The notes under the pieces are model-generated. The model was not told the origin of the DNA and ran no database searches. It saw only the letters and a list, made by a program, of their open reading frames with translations. The translations under genes were made by a program, and so were the position numbers. A stretch of DNA of 64,000 nucleotides from Macrotrachela quadricornifera (lineage: Eukaryota > Rotifera > Eurotatoria > Philodinida > Philodinidae): contig JAJEKB010020629.1 of assembly GCA_022393335.1 (NCBI GenBank), forward strand, positions 42,956-106,955, written 5' to 3'. Positions 33,094-44,400 of this stretch are shown here, in pieces (position 1 is the first letter of the stretch; the number at the start of each line of letters is the position of its first letter).

Positions 33094-34023
33094 TTCACGA
33101 GTAGACATGCACCAGTCCCAGTCATGACTGGTGAACTGGGTACCAGTCGGACTGGGTCCCAGTCAGGACTGGGTGCCAGTCGGACTGGGTCCCAGTCGGA
33201 CTGGGTACCAGTCAGGACTGGGTCCCAGTCGGACTGGGTACCAGTCAGGACTGGGTCCCAGTCGGACTGGGTACCAGTCAGGACTGGGTCCCAGTCAGGA
33301 CTGGTACCCAGTTCTGACTGGGTCTCTGTGTATATTGTTATTTTGAGTTATCTTCTTTTGTAGTTGGATATCGACAACACTCATTGCTTGGGTTCTTAGA
33401 GATAAATTATATCTATGTAACTGCATAGCAAATGTATCTGTTGAATAAAGAATTTCAATTTAAATTCACAGAAAAATTGGCTATCTGGTTGTTATGAGTG
33501 TGGACTAGTAAATTTTCAAGGCTGATATTAATGGCATCGCTGATAAATAACCTTTTTATCACTTACGGTTACGTTTTTTCGTCCCTTACTAAGAGTATGT
33601 TTTGGTAATTATAGTTAATTCTGTCTTCCTGCTTGACACTAAGTTATTATCAAAAGGCCAAAAAATTTGGAAAATAATGAATTCTATTCAGCAAAGAACT
33701 GTCGGTGATTGCGTTTCTGACAAAAGTATAATTAACATATAATAAATTATCCATTTTTCTGACAAATAGCAACGAATGAACATGTGATAATACAAATGAC
33801 CATCCAATAAACTAATAATATACTTCGCATCGACAGTTTAGCAACTCCATATTCGAATTGTAAAAATATATTACATAAAAAGTACTAGTCGTTGAATGAT
33901 ATAATTCAGCTAAGTTAATACCCAGTCAGGACTGGGTCCCAGTCCTGACTGGTACCCAGTCCGACTGGCACCCAGTCCGACTGGGACCCAGTCAACTGGA
34001 ACTGGTGCATGTCTATTCACGAG
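33094..34023. mobile_element. hAT-type MITE (914 bp) with palindromic minisatellite ends
   Basis: The element 33102-34015 has perfect 15-bp inverted ends (TAGACATGCACCAGT and its complement) and a perfect 8-bp target duplication TTCACGAG at 33094-33101 and 34016-34023. Immediately inside each end are GACTGGGT/ACCAGTC minisatellites in inverted orientation. The two plus-strand open frames over the left minisatellite are repeat artefacts. No transposase. Confidence 0.9.
33110..33325 (+). repeat. Palindromic minisatellite (CCCAGTCGGACTGGGTA type)
   Basis: About 13 half-units of 15-17 bp, each itself a near-palindrome such as CCCAGTCGGACTGGG or ACCAGTCAGGACTGGGT, alternate to give a higher-order period of about 32 bp. 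A shorter array of the same unit lies at 33921-34005 near the other end of the element. Confidence 0.9.
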
Positions 34024-34304
34024 TTATATATATGCATTTTTTTGTCTGTTTTGTATGTGTATATCCGCTGGAAAAGAATATGAAAAAATTATTTCAGACA
34101 ATACGTCGTCCAGATTGAACAAAATTTTTTATCTTTTGTTCTTTATTAATGTTACTTATGACATCATTTTCATGACTTTCTTGACTTGTTATGACTTTCA
34201 TGATTTAAAATTCACTTAAGTCAGACGTTTCCCCCTTGAATTTATCTCTCAAATTTAATATTTCTGATAATAATAAATACGTAGGTGAAGTTAGCCTCAG
34301 ATTC
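34024..34304. other. Spacer between hAT MITE and satellite; nothing recognised
   Basis: AT-rich. Its last part (TACGTAGGTGAAGTTAGCCTCA, 34279-34299) also flanks the inverted copy of the satellite near 58925, so it belongs to the larger repeat unit. Confidence 0.4.
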
Positions 34305-34594
34305 GAGTAAATCCAGCCAAGATTCGTCCAGGAAGCTGCCCCAACTGTTCCAGAGAGTTCCAGAGTAGAATTCGACGAGCTCTATCCATTCATAACCTTG
34401 AATTCTCCATAGCTCATACCATTCGTGAGAAAATCTCAAAATACCCATATTTCTCTATACAAATCTTAGCCCATATTGTTAGTAAATCCAGCCAAGATTC
34501 GCCTAGGAAAGTGTCCTAAATGTTCCAGAGTGTTCCAGAGTAGAATTCGACAAGCTCTATCGATTGGTAACCTTGGATTTTCTATAGCTCATAT
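34305..34594 (+). repeat. ~176-bp satellite, 1.6 copies
   Basis: Two tandem units beginning GTAAATCCAGCCAAGATTCG (34306 and 34482) and containing TTCCAGAGTAGAATTCGAC. Three inverted units of the same family lie at about 58440-58925. The second unit here is cut off by the element starting at 34595. Confidence 0.8.
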
Positions 34595-35715
34595 CAGAGC
34601 TGGGCAACTCAGTCAAAAATGTGAATTAACTCAATTCAATTCGTTGAATATAGATTTCAATTCAATTCGTTGAATATNNNNNNNNNNATATAGATTTCAA
34701 TTCAATTCGTTGAATATAGATTTCAATTCAATTCAATTCAATTCAATTCATGATTAAAAAAAATGTCTTCTAAATAAATTCAACTCAATTCATGTATTCT
34801 AAATTTCTAAAAATCGCACTACCAATTCAATTCGATTCAATTCCTTCGTATTGAATTTTTTTTCGAATTCAACTCAATTCAATTCATATATAATTTATTT
34901 TTTTGTCTAATTCAATTCAACTCAACTCAATTCATTTTGATGGCAACATTTTTGCTCACACACTTTGCGCTTCCTTTTCTCTCGTCGGACTTCCAAAGAA
35001 ATAAAAGATTCTTATAAATCTTATAAAATAAGCTGTTTTTATTTCAATACAAGTAAAAAAGCTGATAGTATATCCGATCGTTTTGCAGAGAAAATTCTCA
35101 ACAGCATTATATGGAAAATCCAGTCATTCAATAAAAAAGGAAAATTCCAGCTGATAAATATATGTATCTCGATCATCGATCGGATGTTGCAGAACGAAAG
35201 AAAAATAGTTATTGCGTATAGAAAGAAAAGAAAAAAAAGATTATCCAGGCATAGTGCAAGTATATGTACTATTATGCATCAAGATGTGCGCAAAGGCACA
35301 AATGTGATTAATCAACTAGATATTAAAAAAATATATATAAATTACAAGATAAATTCATATAATAATAAAAAAAATTGTTTATTATCTGAACTTGTCTTAA
35401 AAATAAGTTTTGAATTGTTTTTGAGTTGATTTCAATTCGATTCATTGATTTTTTAAATTTTTCTCAATTCAATTCAACTCAATTCAATCATATAAAAAAT
35501 ATCTCTTCGACTCAATTCAAATCGATTCCATCATTTTATAACTTCTGTCCAACTCAACTCGATTTAGATTCAGTCACTACAAAGGAAAATCGTCAATTCA
35601 ATTCGATTCAGTCAGAGCATCTCAAAAAAATTTTTCAATTCAACTCAATTCGGATAATGAATTGAATTGAGTTGAGTTGAACTGGTCATTTTTTGAATTG
35701 AGTTGCCTAGCTCTG
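34595..35715. mobile_element. hAT-like MITE with ATTCA-rich ends
   Basis: Ends are 17-bp inverted repeats with one mismatch: CAGAGCTGGGCAACTCA at 34595 and, on the opposite strand at 35715, CAGAGCTAGGCAACTCA. Inside are long degenerate runs of ATTCA/AATTC units in both arms. The flanks GCTCATAT and ATTCGTAT share only five of eight bases, so the target duplication, if any, has decayed. It inserted into the satellite. The open frame 34965-35429 has no family features. A gap of ten Ns lies at 34678-34687. Confidence 0.75.
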
Positions 35716-36534
35716 ATTCGTATTCACATAGAATTCAAATAGACGTTTGTATTAAAGTCAGAAATTAAGATATTGCAGGCTGAAATGATAATAGAATGAT
35801 ATGACACATCTAGCTCGGTAAGCTGATCAGTATGTATACTGAAGGTCAAGAGATCGATACTCTATGTGTTCATTTCTCTTACGCTCTATTTAGAAAATCC
35901 TGCCAAGAAATCGATAATATCTTGAAGGAAACCTGGTACAATCCTACAAAGATCCTGTCAAGAAACTTGATAACATTTTCGAGAAAACCTGATCAGATCC
36001 TGAAAGGTGTGATCAGCAATCGTTTTTTTTCCAATTTGAGTTATTGAAATTCTGACAGGATCCTGGAATTCCATGGCTACACATTTCTCTCATACATCAT
36101 CGATTTTCCGGACAAATTCTCGTTTCCAAAGCAATGATAAACTTGTCAGGATCCTAAAGAAACCTTGTTTTGAATCCTATCAAGATCCTGAAATTCCATG
36201 GCCACAGGTTTTTTCAGGATCTGCCGGTTTCCCGGTAGAATCTTGCGCTAAAAGACTATAGTAATCTTGTCAGGATCCTGAAAAACCATGGCTATACGTT
36301 TCTTTCAGGATTTGGTCGTTTTCTCAGGAAAAAAGGGCGAATTCTTGCAGGATCCTGATCACAGTCGCTAAGGATCTGGCACTGAAACACCAAAGATTTC
36401 CCCTAGGATTTTGTTCGAATTTGTCGTAAAATCAAATTCCCTATTAACTCCTCTGAATGAAAGTCAGTGATTCTAAAGTGATCTGTTAAGTTGGTAAAAT
36501 CGCTTAAACACCAAATTGTCATTGTATTTTTATC
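35716..36534. repeat. Degenerate ~110-bp tandem repeat around AGGATCCTG
   Basis: From about 35880 to 36370 the palindrome CAGGATCCTG or variants recur roughly every 55-110 bp, with associated blocks TTCCATGGCTACA and TTTCTTTCAGGAT. At least four imperfect units are visible. Plus-strand open frames at 35832-36047 and 36073-36261 are repeat artefacts. Confidence 0.6.
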
Positions 36535-37130
36535 TTAACGCATTCACGGCGATTCGATTTTCATAGAAAGTGACATCTCTAAATGCAGTGTATTAGAAAA
36601 CAAGATACACCAAAAGATGCGGCGTGAAAAGCTCTAAAATCTACATCATAAAACATATTTCAATTGTATATTTTTCATTTGAAGAAAAGGCAAAACTGTG
36701 TGCGACTAATTTTTGAGGTTGACACAATTGATCACACAAAGTTTTGCTTTAGTCGAAAACCAAACGTACACAATTGAAATAAACTTTACAATGTAGATTG
36801 TAGAGCATTTCACGCTGCATCTTATGGCATATTTTGTCTTTTTTTACGAAATCAGATTATATGATAAAAAGATGAAATAAGAAAAATGGAAGTTCAGATT
36901 CATATAGAAAAAAACGATCGTTTCACAACCTTAAAGCTAGTCACACAGAGTTTTACTTTGTTTGAAAGCAGAAATTACACAATCAAAATAAGCTTTACTA
37001 TGGGAATTGTAGACCTTTTCACGCTGAATCTTATAGTATGTTCTGCTTTTTAATAAAACGTATTTAGAGATTAAAATATGAAATGCAAGGTGGGGCCCAC
37101 CGGTGGGCCCCATCGCCGTGAATTTGTTAA
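36535..37130. mobile_element. piggyBac-like MITE (596 bp) at the 5' side of an ART-TPR gene
   Basis: TTAA at 36535-36538 and 37127-37130 flank inverted ends sharing ATTCACGGCGAT (left CGCATTCACGGCGAT, right CAAATTCACGGCGAT on the other strand). Inside, a unit of about 150 bp with CACGCTG and TTTTGCTTT motifs is repeated two to three times. The palindrome GGGCCCACCGGTGGGCCC lies near the right end. No transposase. The right TTAA abuts the first recognisable coding sequence of the ART-TPR gene. Confidence 0.8.
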
Positions 37131-39544
37131 TAGGTACAGATGAACATCATGAAGATAATAACTTAACAGCGAATAATGGCTCGGATATCCAAAGCAATGA
37201 TGCCAATGATATTACCAATTTTGCTGAGGATTTCAAAAACTTAGAACCGGAAAATCAATCCTTTCTTATGTATATGATGCCAGTGCTTATCAACATTGCG
37301 CAGCGTCTAACAATACAGGAAGAACCAAGCCCAAATGCAATAGCAATGAATAATAAAAATGAGACAGGTCAGACTGCCTTAGTAAAACCATCAGTTCATC
37401 AATAACTCATAATTGTCTTTTGATTCACAGTATTTGTGAACGATAAAGATTGGGAGAGAAAAGAATCAGAAGAAAACGAGAATCTTGAAGACTATGCTCT
37501 TTTATGGTGTGATGCTAATGTTAACGCAACTGAAGAAAATCGACAAACACAGTTGGAGTTACGTCAATCGATCAATTTTTTGAAAGTATTTGAAACATGC
37601 ACACAATGCAAGACATATATAGAAGGACATACCGATGAGAAAATTATTTTAATTATATCTGGAGGTGTCGGTAGAATTCTGGTCCCTGAAGTAAACGATC
37701 TCAAGCATATTGTCGCTATATATGTGTATTGCCGCAATAGAGAAGAACATGAGCACTGGTCAAGAAACTACCACAAGGTAAGTTAGGAAAGAACCTGCAC
37801 GTCAGCAAAAGTCCTAGTTTTGAGTTATCTTGTTGTATTTTAGGTGAAACATGTCACTACAACAGCAGCCGATTTGATACAACGCATATCAGAAGATCAG
37901 AAAATACGAAACACTATACAACAACGAGAAATTCCGATCAGCGTTTTAGAGTCCACTCATCAAAGTCTAGCCGGTGATTTCATGTGGTTTCAGCTATTTA
38001 TCGAAGTCTTTTTGAGAATGAGTTGGAAAGACAGAAATTCAGCATTTAATGAGTTTCTGATTTCATGCGGAAAACAATACGCTGATAATAAGACCAATTT
38101 AGAAGTTCTCACTGAACTGATGTGGACATATGATTGCAAACGCGCAGTCTGGTGGTATACTCGTGATACATTTATCTATCGCATGCTAAACACTACTCTT
38201 CGACGGCAGAACGTTGACGTGCCATGGACATTTAGTTTTTTCATTCCACATATTTATGCACAACTACAACAGGAACAAAAATTTAATGAACCTGTCATCA
38301 ACGTTTATCGGGGGCAACTAATGTCTGTGAAAGAATTGGATAGACTAAAGACAAAGAAAAATGGATTCATCTCGATCAATACATTTTTCTCTACGTCACG
38401 AAATCGTCAACTGGCATTGATATTTTCCGGATGTTCTGGAAATACTGATCAGTCAAACGTGTCCGTGCTATTTGAAATTGAAGCCAGCACCTAGATTCGA
38501 AGTGCTAAACCGTTTGCTGATGTCAGACATCTATCTGCTTTGGGATCAACTGAAGAAGAAATCTTGTTCACAATTGGTAGTATCTTTAAAATAGTAGATA
38601 TTTTATGGAGTGCGGATGAAAAAGTGTGGATAATCAAGCTGGTATTGGTTGGTGAAGAAGAAAACGAACTGAAACCATTGTTTGAATCAATAAAAACTCA
38701 GATCGCAAGTATAACTACTTTAGGAACACTTGGGGATATATTTTTGTTCATGGGAAAGTACAAGGTAGCAGAGAAATTTTATAAAAAACAGCTAACTACA
38801 TTATCAGATGATGATTTTCGTATCCCAGCATGTTATCATAATCTTGGATTGATCAGTAGGGAGAAGAAAGATTATGATGGTTCATATTCATATCTGACGA
38901 AAGCGCTCGAGTTAAATCTAAAACTATCACCAACAGATCCTTCAAAAATTGCCCGTACGTATACTGCCATCGGTGCTGTCTTAATAGATAAGCAAGAATA
39001 TGATGTAGCACTAGATAACCTTGCAATTGCTCGTGAGCTGTATTTAAAAACGAACAGTCATAATGACCTTGGAATAACAGAAACAATCAGAACAATTGGC
39101 ACAGTATACGAGGCTCAGCAGAATTATGACTTAGCTCTTTCAAAGTACAATGAATGTTTAGAGATTCAACTGGAAAGGCTACCTTCCACTCACCCAGAGC
39201 TTGGTGCCACCTTATTTAACATTGCCGCTGTCCATTATGAGAAGAAAGAGTACGAATTAGCTCTGACTAAATTTGAAGAGGCTTTGACTATTCGAGAAGT
39301 ATGTATACCAAAACATATTGCAACAGCTGACACATATCATTACATCGGTAACGTCTACGTTAATGGTTTTCGAAATTATTGCAAAGGATTATACTATTAC
39401 GAAAAAGCCTTGGATATATATAAGACTGCACTTCTATCAACAAATGATCCAGTACTTCGTGATATTCAGTTTAATATTCGACTAGCTACAGAACATGTAC
39501 AGGCCAGTGCATTCTCTCTTCTTCCAAGATCAAACAACAATTAA
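37131..39544 (+). pseudogene. ADP-ribosyltransferase-TPR gene with one premature TAG
   Basis: Exons inferred: 37131-37367, 37431-37777, 37844-39544. The order is an acidic N-terminal region, an alpha/beta domain (EKIILIISGGVGRIL ... HIVAIYVYCRNREE), an arginine-type ART and about six TPRs. ART landmarks are complete: VYRGQLMS (Arg), FFSTSRNR (S-T-S) and STEEEILFTIGSIF (E-x-E). The one defect is an in-frame TAG at 38492-38494 between S-T-S and E-x-E, so the product would lack the catalytic glutamates. The frame resumes at once (IRSAKPFADVRHLSALG). The TPR block (YEKKEYELALTKFEEALTI) is kinesin-light-chain-like. The MITE ends where the coding frame begins and the first in-frame Met is well inside, so the 5' end may be disrupted too. 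The defect could be recent, allelic or an assembly error. Confidence 0.8.
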
Positions 39545-39615
39545 CTACATATGTTTTTTGTTTGCGAGTACAGTTGAAATGTTAAAACTAAGAGAATATG
39601 TATGTTTAATATCTT

Positions 39616-39960
39616 TCAGTCTAAATGACATTTTGAGGTAAAGTACTGAGCGTGAGAACGTAGAGGAGTGGAGACAACTCTTAGAACAATAACTTCCATT
39701 CCACATTGGAAATAAATACCAATGTGATATTGGACAATATTCTGTAAATGCCAGATAGTGTTGAAAAGATCAGAAATCAATGGATCATCGTTCTGAAATT
39801 AACAATGAATAAAATCAAGATGGACCATTTGATGGCATTGATCAATCAGTGCTGTAACTGTTTCTAGTGAACATACATATAGATGATCTGCAAAAAGTGC
39901 TCGTAAATGAGTAATTTGATTGCAATAAAAATTCAGGAAGAGCAACAATTGGATTTTGTC
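39616..39960 (-). pseudogene. F-box/LRR-like C-terminal fragment
   Basis: A minus-strand frame reads LLLFLNFYCNQITHLRALF, then ETVTALIDQCHQMVHLDF, an in-frame TAA (or a tiny GTTAATTTCAG-like interruption), then NDDPLISDLFNTIWHLQNI and SHAQYFTSKCHLD to a stop at 39616. The leucine/cysteine spacing resembles LRR-like C-terminal halves of bdelloid F-box proteins. The upstream part is not recognised. Confidence 0.4.
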
Positions 39961-41112
39961 GGTGTCTCATCACTGTCGGACAAATGTAATGAAAGACTGT
40001 GATCCATGAGAAATAGTAGATATTATCAACGGATGTAGATACTTACGTACAAGTGGCTAATTGTCTCCATAATACCTGCGCCGATGAGTACGGCGACATA
40101 CTCATTCATTTCGATCAGTCAGGTGAGTTTCGTTTGGAGTACCGGCAAGATCTTGACAGACATTGAAAATATAAGGGAGATAATAATGTTGCTGTAGAAC
40201 TTAATTATATTTTATCTATTACATGAAGCTAAACATTATTTTATTCACAAATATATTTTATTTTTGTTAATTCATCACAATGACCTAATAATGCAGGGCC
40301 TAAAAAGAAAAATCTTAATTTATTCTTCTATCTAACGAAAAAAAACAAATAATAAACCTGCACTAGCAATAACCATAAAAGAAAAAGATTGTATATTGTT
40401 TAAATCTCTTTTAATTAATTCAATTAATTGATTAATATCAATAGTATCTGATGCGAATTCTTGATGGTCTCATGGATCCTCTTTTATGTATTCCTTTTAG
40501 TGAATCTATACGAGCTCTCTCAAAATTGAAAAAGAACGAAATCATCATTTCATCTAGAATTCCTGCTTGCCTTATGTACAGTTCAACATTAGTCAATTTA
40601 TTATGGCCTGACCCGAGTCAGACTCTGTTGCATAACTATTTGATTATGAATTAGCGATGTGTCTAAATTTGAAGCATAAGCTCACTATTGGTTGAACTCA
40701 AGTCATAAAAATTAGTATCGAAATTCAAAGTGAACATTGGATTTGATGCATGCTTTATTCTTCGCAGTATTGATCAAAATAGCATAAACCAACTGAGAAT
40801 TAGTTTTAAAAACATTTTAATAAAACTTATGATGCATCTTCTTCACAGACAAAAATAATGAATTAAAGATTAATAACCAATCAGTAACAAGCAAAAAAAC
40901 ACAACTTCAATTATTTTAAAAATTTGGACAATGATGATTGTCTAAAGTTCTTATGTTTGCATGACGATGAACAAGTTTTTAAATTAGATTTTGATAGCTA
41001 AATAGGAATAGAACGAGAAATATCAATAATATTCGTACTACATAAAAAAGACTTGTTCTTTGATTCACCAATTGATAATAAACTCTGATCCATTATTAGG
41101 TAAATGATATAT
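39961..41112. other. Mostly non-coding; a possible decarboxylase scrap
   Basis: No intact gene. On the minus strand near 40457-40335 the reading SDTIDINQLIELIKRDL followed by MVIASAG resembles the region before the lysine in PLP-dependent decarboxylases, ending after 15 more residues. This is weak. The plus-strand frame at 40451-40654 is not accepted. Confidence 0.25.
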
Positions 41113-41345
41113 TCAACAGAATGAAGTATTATGTGTAAGTCGTTTTATTCGTGACACAATTAAATCTGGATTATATAAAAATATTTCTTCTTGATTAGAA
41201 AATAGACTACATGAAATAAAAGATACATTTAATAAATGTTCAAATCCATTTATTAAGCAAATCATGATATATGTTGACAGAATACGAAACTTATATATTA
41301 GATATTTTGTATATGGAATAAGACGAAACAACTCTTCAATAATAC
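41113..41345 (-). pseudogene. F-box-like protein tail
   Basis: Minus-strand frame reading SIIEELFRLIPYTKYLIYKF, INGFEHLLNVSFISC and FLYNPDLIVSRIKRL to a stop. This resembles the C-termini of bdelloid F-box/LRR-like proteins. It is 5' truncated by the hairpin MITE at 41346-41427 and abuts the ART-TPR-LRR gene in the same orientation but another frame. Confidence 0.35.
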
Positions 41346-41427
41346 TAGGTTGATGCAAAATTAACGACCGTTTTTATTGATTCTATAATCAATAAAAAGA
41401 AACGGTCGTTAATTTTGCATCAACCTA
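41346..41427. mobile_element. 82-bp hairpin MITE of Tc1/mariner type
   Basis: A near-perfect palindrome: GGTTGATGCAAAATTAACGA on the left and its complement on the right, loop near 41380-41387, flanked by TA on both sides. TA duplication and the AGGTTG..GCAAAA terminus fit the Tc1/mariner superfamily. It overlaps the TAG stop codon of the ART-TPR-LRR gene (41425-41427). Without the insert the joined sequence would still read TAG there, so the stop was not created by it. Confidence 0.85.
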
Positions 41428-44400
41428 ATAATTTTTATCTGGTTTCTGCTCGTCATTTTCGAAATATTCATCACCTGCCAGAGCATAATAAGATTCCCAT
41501 TTAATTTTCGTGAAACCTTCATACAGATCCGCATAGATTGGGTAAAAGAGTTTTTTTTGTTTCAGCGAATCAGATTGATTGGACTGACTATTAGATAAAT
41601 TTTGCGTCGCATCTGGCTGTTGTTTGACAATAGCGATCGTCTCTTCATTTGTTTCTTCGCGTTGTTTTGTTTTCGACCCCTTTTCCCGCTTGTTAAACGG
41701 TGAGGTTCCCATGTGGAAATCATTCATTACCAATACGTCCAATGTTTCGTTATGCTGAAGGCTCTCTCTCATTAGTTCAACACTTCGTTCCGTTGCCAGG
41801 AGCGAAGTAATATACAGTTTAATCAATGCCTTGTTAAATTTGAGAGCATGAGCTAGTAATTCGATCCCATCATCCGTTATTTGACAGTGTTGGAATTCTA
41901 ACGTTTTTAATGTGTCGTTGATTTTCAGACTTTCACTTATGCAACCAATATCTATGTTCGACAGTGAACTACTATCGAAGATCAATTCAGTGAGTGTTTT
42001 GTTGACACTTAGTGCACACCCGAACGATGCGATACCATGTTGTAAAGTGTGATTATAACTTATGTCAAGATGTTTTAACTGTTTGTTTCCTCTTAAACCT
42101 TCACCAATACAATGAAGAGTAATGTCCGACAAATGTGAATAGCCTAAGTTCAAATCGGTTAAGGTTTCATTTATTTTCAGAACATCCTTCAGCGATTCTA
42201 AATTTACTACTTTATTAAGTGACAGATTAAGACTACTTAGCGTTGTATTTGTTTTCAGAGCATCGATTATGGCCAAACCGCCATCACAGCGTATAGCACA
42301 GCTTTTCAAACGAAGTTTCATCAAACTCTGATTCATTTTAAGACCATTGGCAATATGGATTGCACCTGTCGACCCAAATTTATTTTCTGAGAGATCTAAA
42401 CTTTTGAGAACGTTATTTGAGCGGAGTGCTTCACCAATCCTTCTTGCATCGGATATCTTGTTGGACGATAAATTAATTGTGAGAATACTTCTGTTTATTT
42501 CTAATGCGTCTCCAATAGCTTTTCCACCAGTAGAATGAAAATGGTTCGACGAGAGATCGATCGATGTTAAACCATCATTTTCTTTCAAACCTTCAGTAAT
42601 ATAGCGGGCTCCAATCCTTCCTATTTTACAATCAGACAAATTTAGTGTTCGTAGACATATATTTATTTTCAACATTTCACCAAGAACCTTTGCAGCAGCA
42701 GTGGAAACTCGATTGTTTGACAAGGATAATTTAGTCAAAATTGAATTTGCTTTGAGCGCTTCAACGACAAACTTGAAATCAAGTTTTGAAAATTTAGAAA
42801 TGGTTAGATCTTCCAGCGTGGAGTTTACCTTCAGTGCGCAAGAGATTGCTTGCGCAACATTATGAGAAAACACTCTAGTTCGAGGGAAATCCGAAAGAGA
42901 AATATAAAGCACCTTTATTTCTTTATTTACGGATAAAGCTCGTGCCAAATTGATTAAACCAGTATCGTCTTCGCATATCGATGATCCAAGAAAGGTTAGT
43001 TCTTCCAGGCTGGTCTCATTGATCAAAAAACTGCATAAAACATTAATTTGCTGCATAGTCAATGTCTCGGTTATACGTATCCTCAAATGTTCGTCCCTTT
43101 CAAATGGACGAATGTTCATTGTTCTTAGTTCTTTACGTATATCACTTATGGGAATATTCCGTTTCGTGAACATAAACTCTTCAAAATCGCATCCCTCATT
43201 CTGTCTTGTGTCTCCACAATATAATCCCTGTAAAAGACGAATTTTTTTGTTTGACATTTGCTCAGCCTGTTGCGCATGAAATTCAAAAAGCCGTCTTTCG
43301 TGATTTTCACTCTTCAACGACATATTATAGGCAGTCTGAAAGTGTTTTTGACTTTCAAATTCGTTCTCTAGTGATTGGTAAATATATCCGATTTGGCGAT
43401 GGGTTAATCCAATGGCGTGATAATCAATCGATGTCCTTGCCAGCTGAACTTCTAAAGTTTTCTGTAATAAATTCAGTGCCCTGTCGTATGCGCCTTGGCG
43501 ATAGTATATGAGAGACAAGCCTGAGTAAATATCTGCAAAACTGTAATGGTTTGGGGGCAAAGATCTTTCTCCAATGTTCAATGCACGCGTAAAATTATTC
43601 AGAGCTTGCTGATTGTCACCAGTATACTGATGAGCAAGTCCAATGTTGTAGTAAATCGACGATAATATTGGATGATTGTCAATCAATTTTTTTTCAAAAA
43701 TATCAAGTGCCCGTGTAAACTTCTCTAATGCTCGCTCAATTGTTACATTAAAGTTCATTAATAAGTACATTTTACCCAACGCCATAGATACTTCAGCAAA
43801 TAAAATTTCGTTTTGAGTGTCGATCACTTGTGACAGAACTGCTTCACACTGAATATATATGTTCCATGCAGAAATAAACCCCCCAGTTTGGCAATGACAA
43901 TGTCCCATTTCAAGCAACAATCTAGCGTACGAAGAACGAGTTTGAAAACGAACCAACTTGTTTGCTTCGTCGAAGTGCTTTTGAACCCGATCGAATTTCT
44001 CCTGCTGTCGACAGGCACGTATTATTCCAAGATGAATAGCTGCGATTATACTCTTGTTCACTGAAAGTTGATTCAACAGACTATCGAAATATATTTCGGC
44101 TTCTTCGTATTTGCCGAGGTAGAGTAAATAGTTTCCCAATGTCAACTCGTCAGTTATGCCTCTCATTTCTGCCTTTAATTGTGAAACTAATTTTTGAACA
44201 TTTGGATGACGGGATATATCACTCAAACACAGTTCAACTTTGCGGATATTCTTCTCGGGAATGGTACTAACCTTTAAAACTTTGAATATAACACCAAAAA
44301 AGAACAAGACTTCCTCTTCATGCTTCATCTGACTGCAGTCTTGAAGATTAGCAAATAGTGTGCACATGGAAAAGTCGTCAATAGTATTAATTTGAATTTC

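Noticed and set aside
33124..33363. Plus-strand open frames over the 33.1-33.3 kb minisatellite (repeat peptides rich in GSQSDWVPV)
   Set aside because: The reading frame exists only because the repeat lacks stops; it is a subterminal array of a hAT MITE with no start context or domain.
34965..35429. 154-codon open frame inside the ATTCA-rich element
   Set aside because: Lys/Ser/Ile-rich peptide from AT-rich DNA with no recognisable transposase motif; the surrounding element is otherwise non-coding.
40335..40457. Functional PLP-dependent decarboxylase gene
   Set aside because: Only about 40 residues look similar; the lysine-containing active-site region and flanking conserved blocks are absent.
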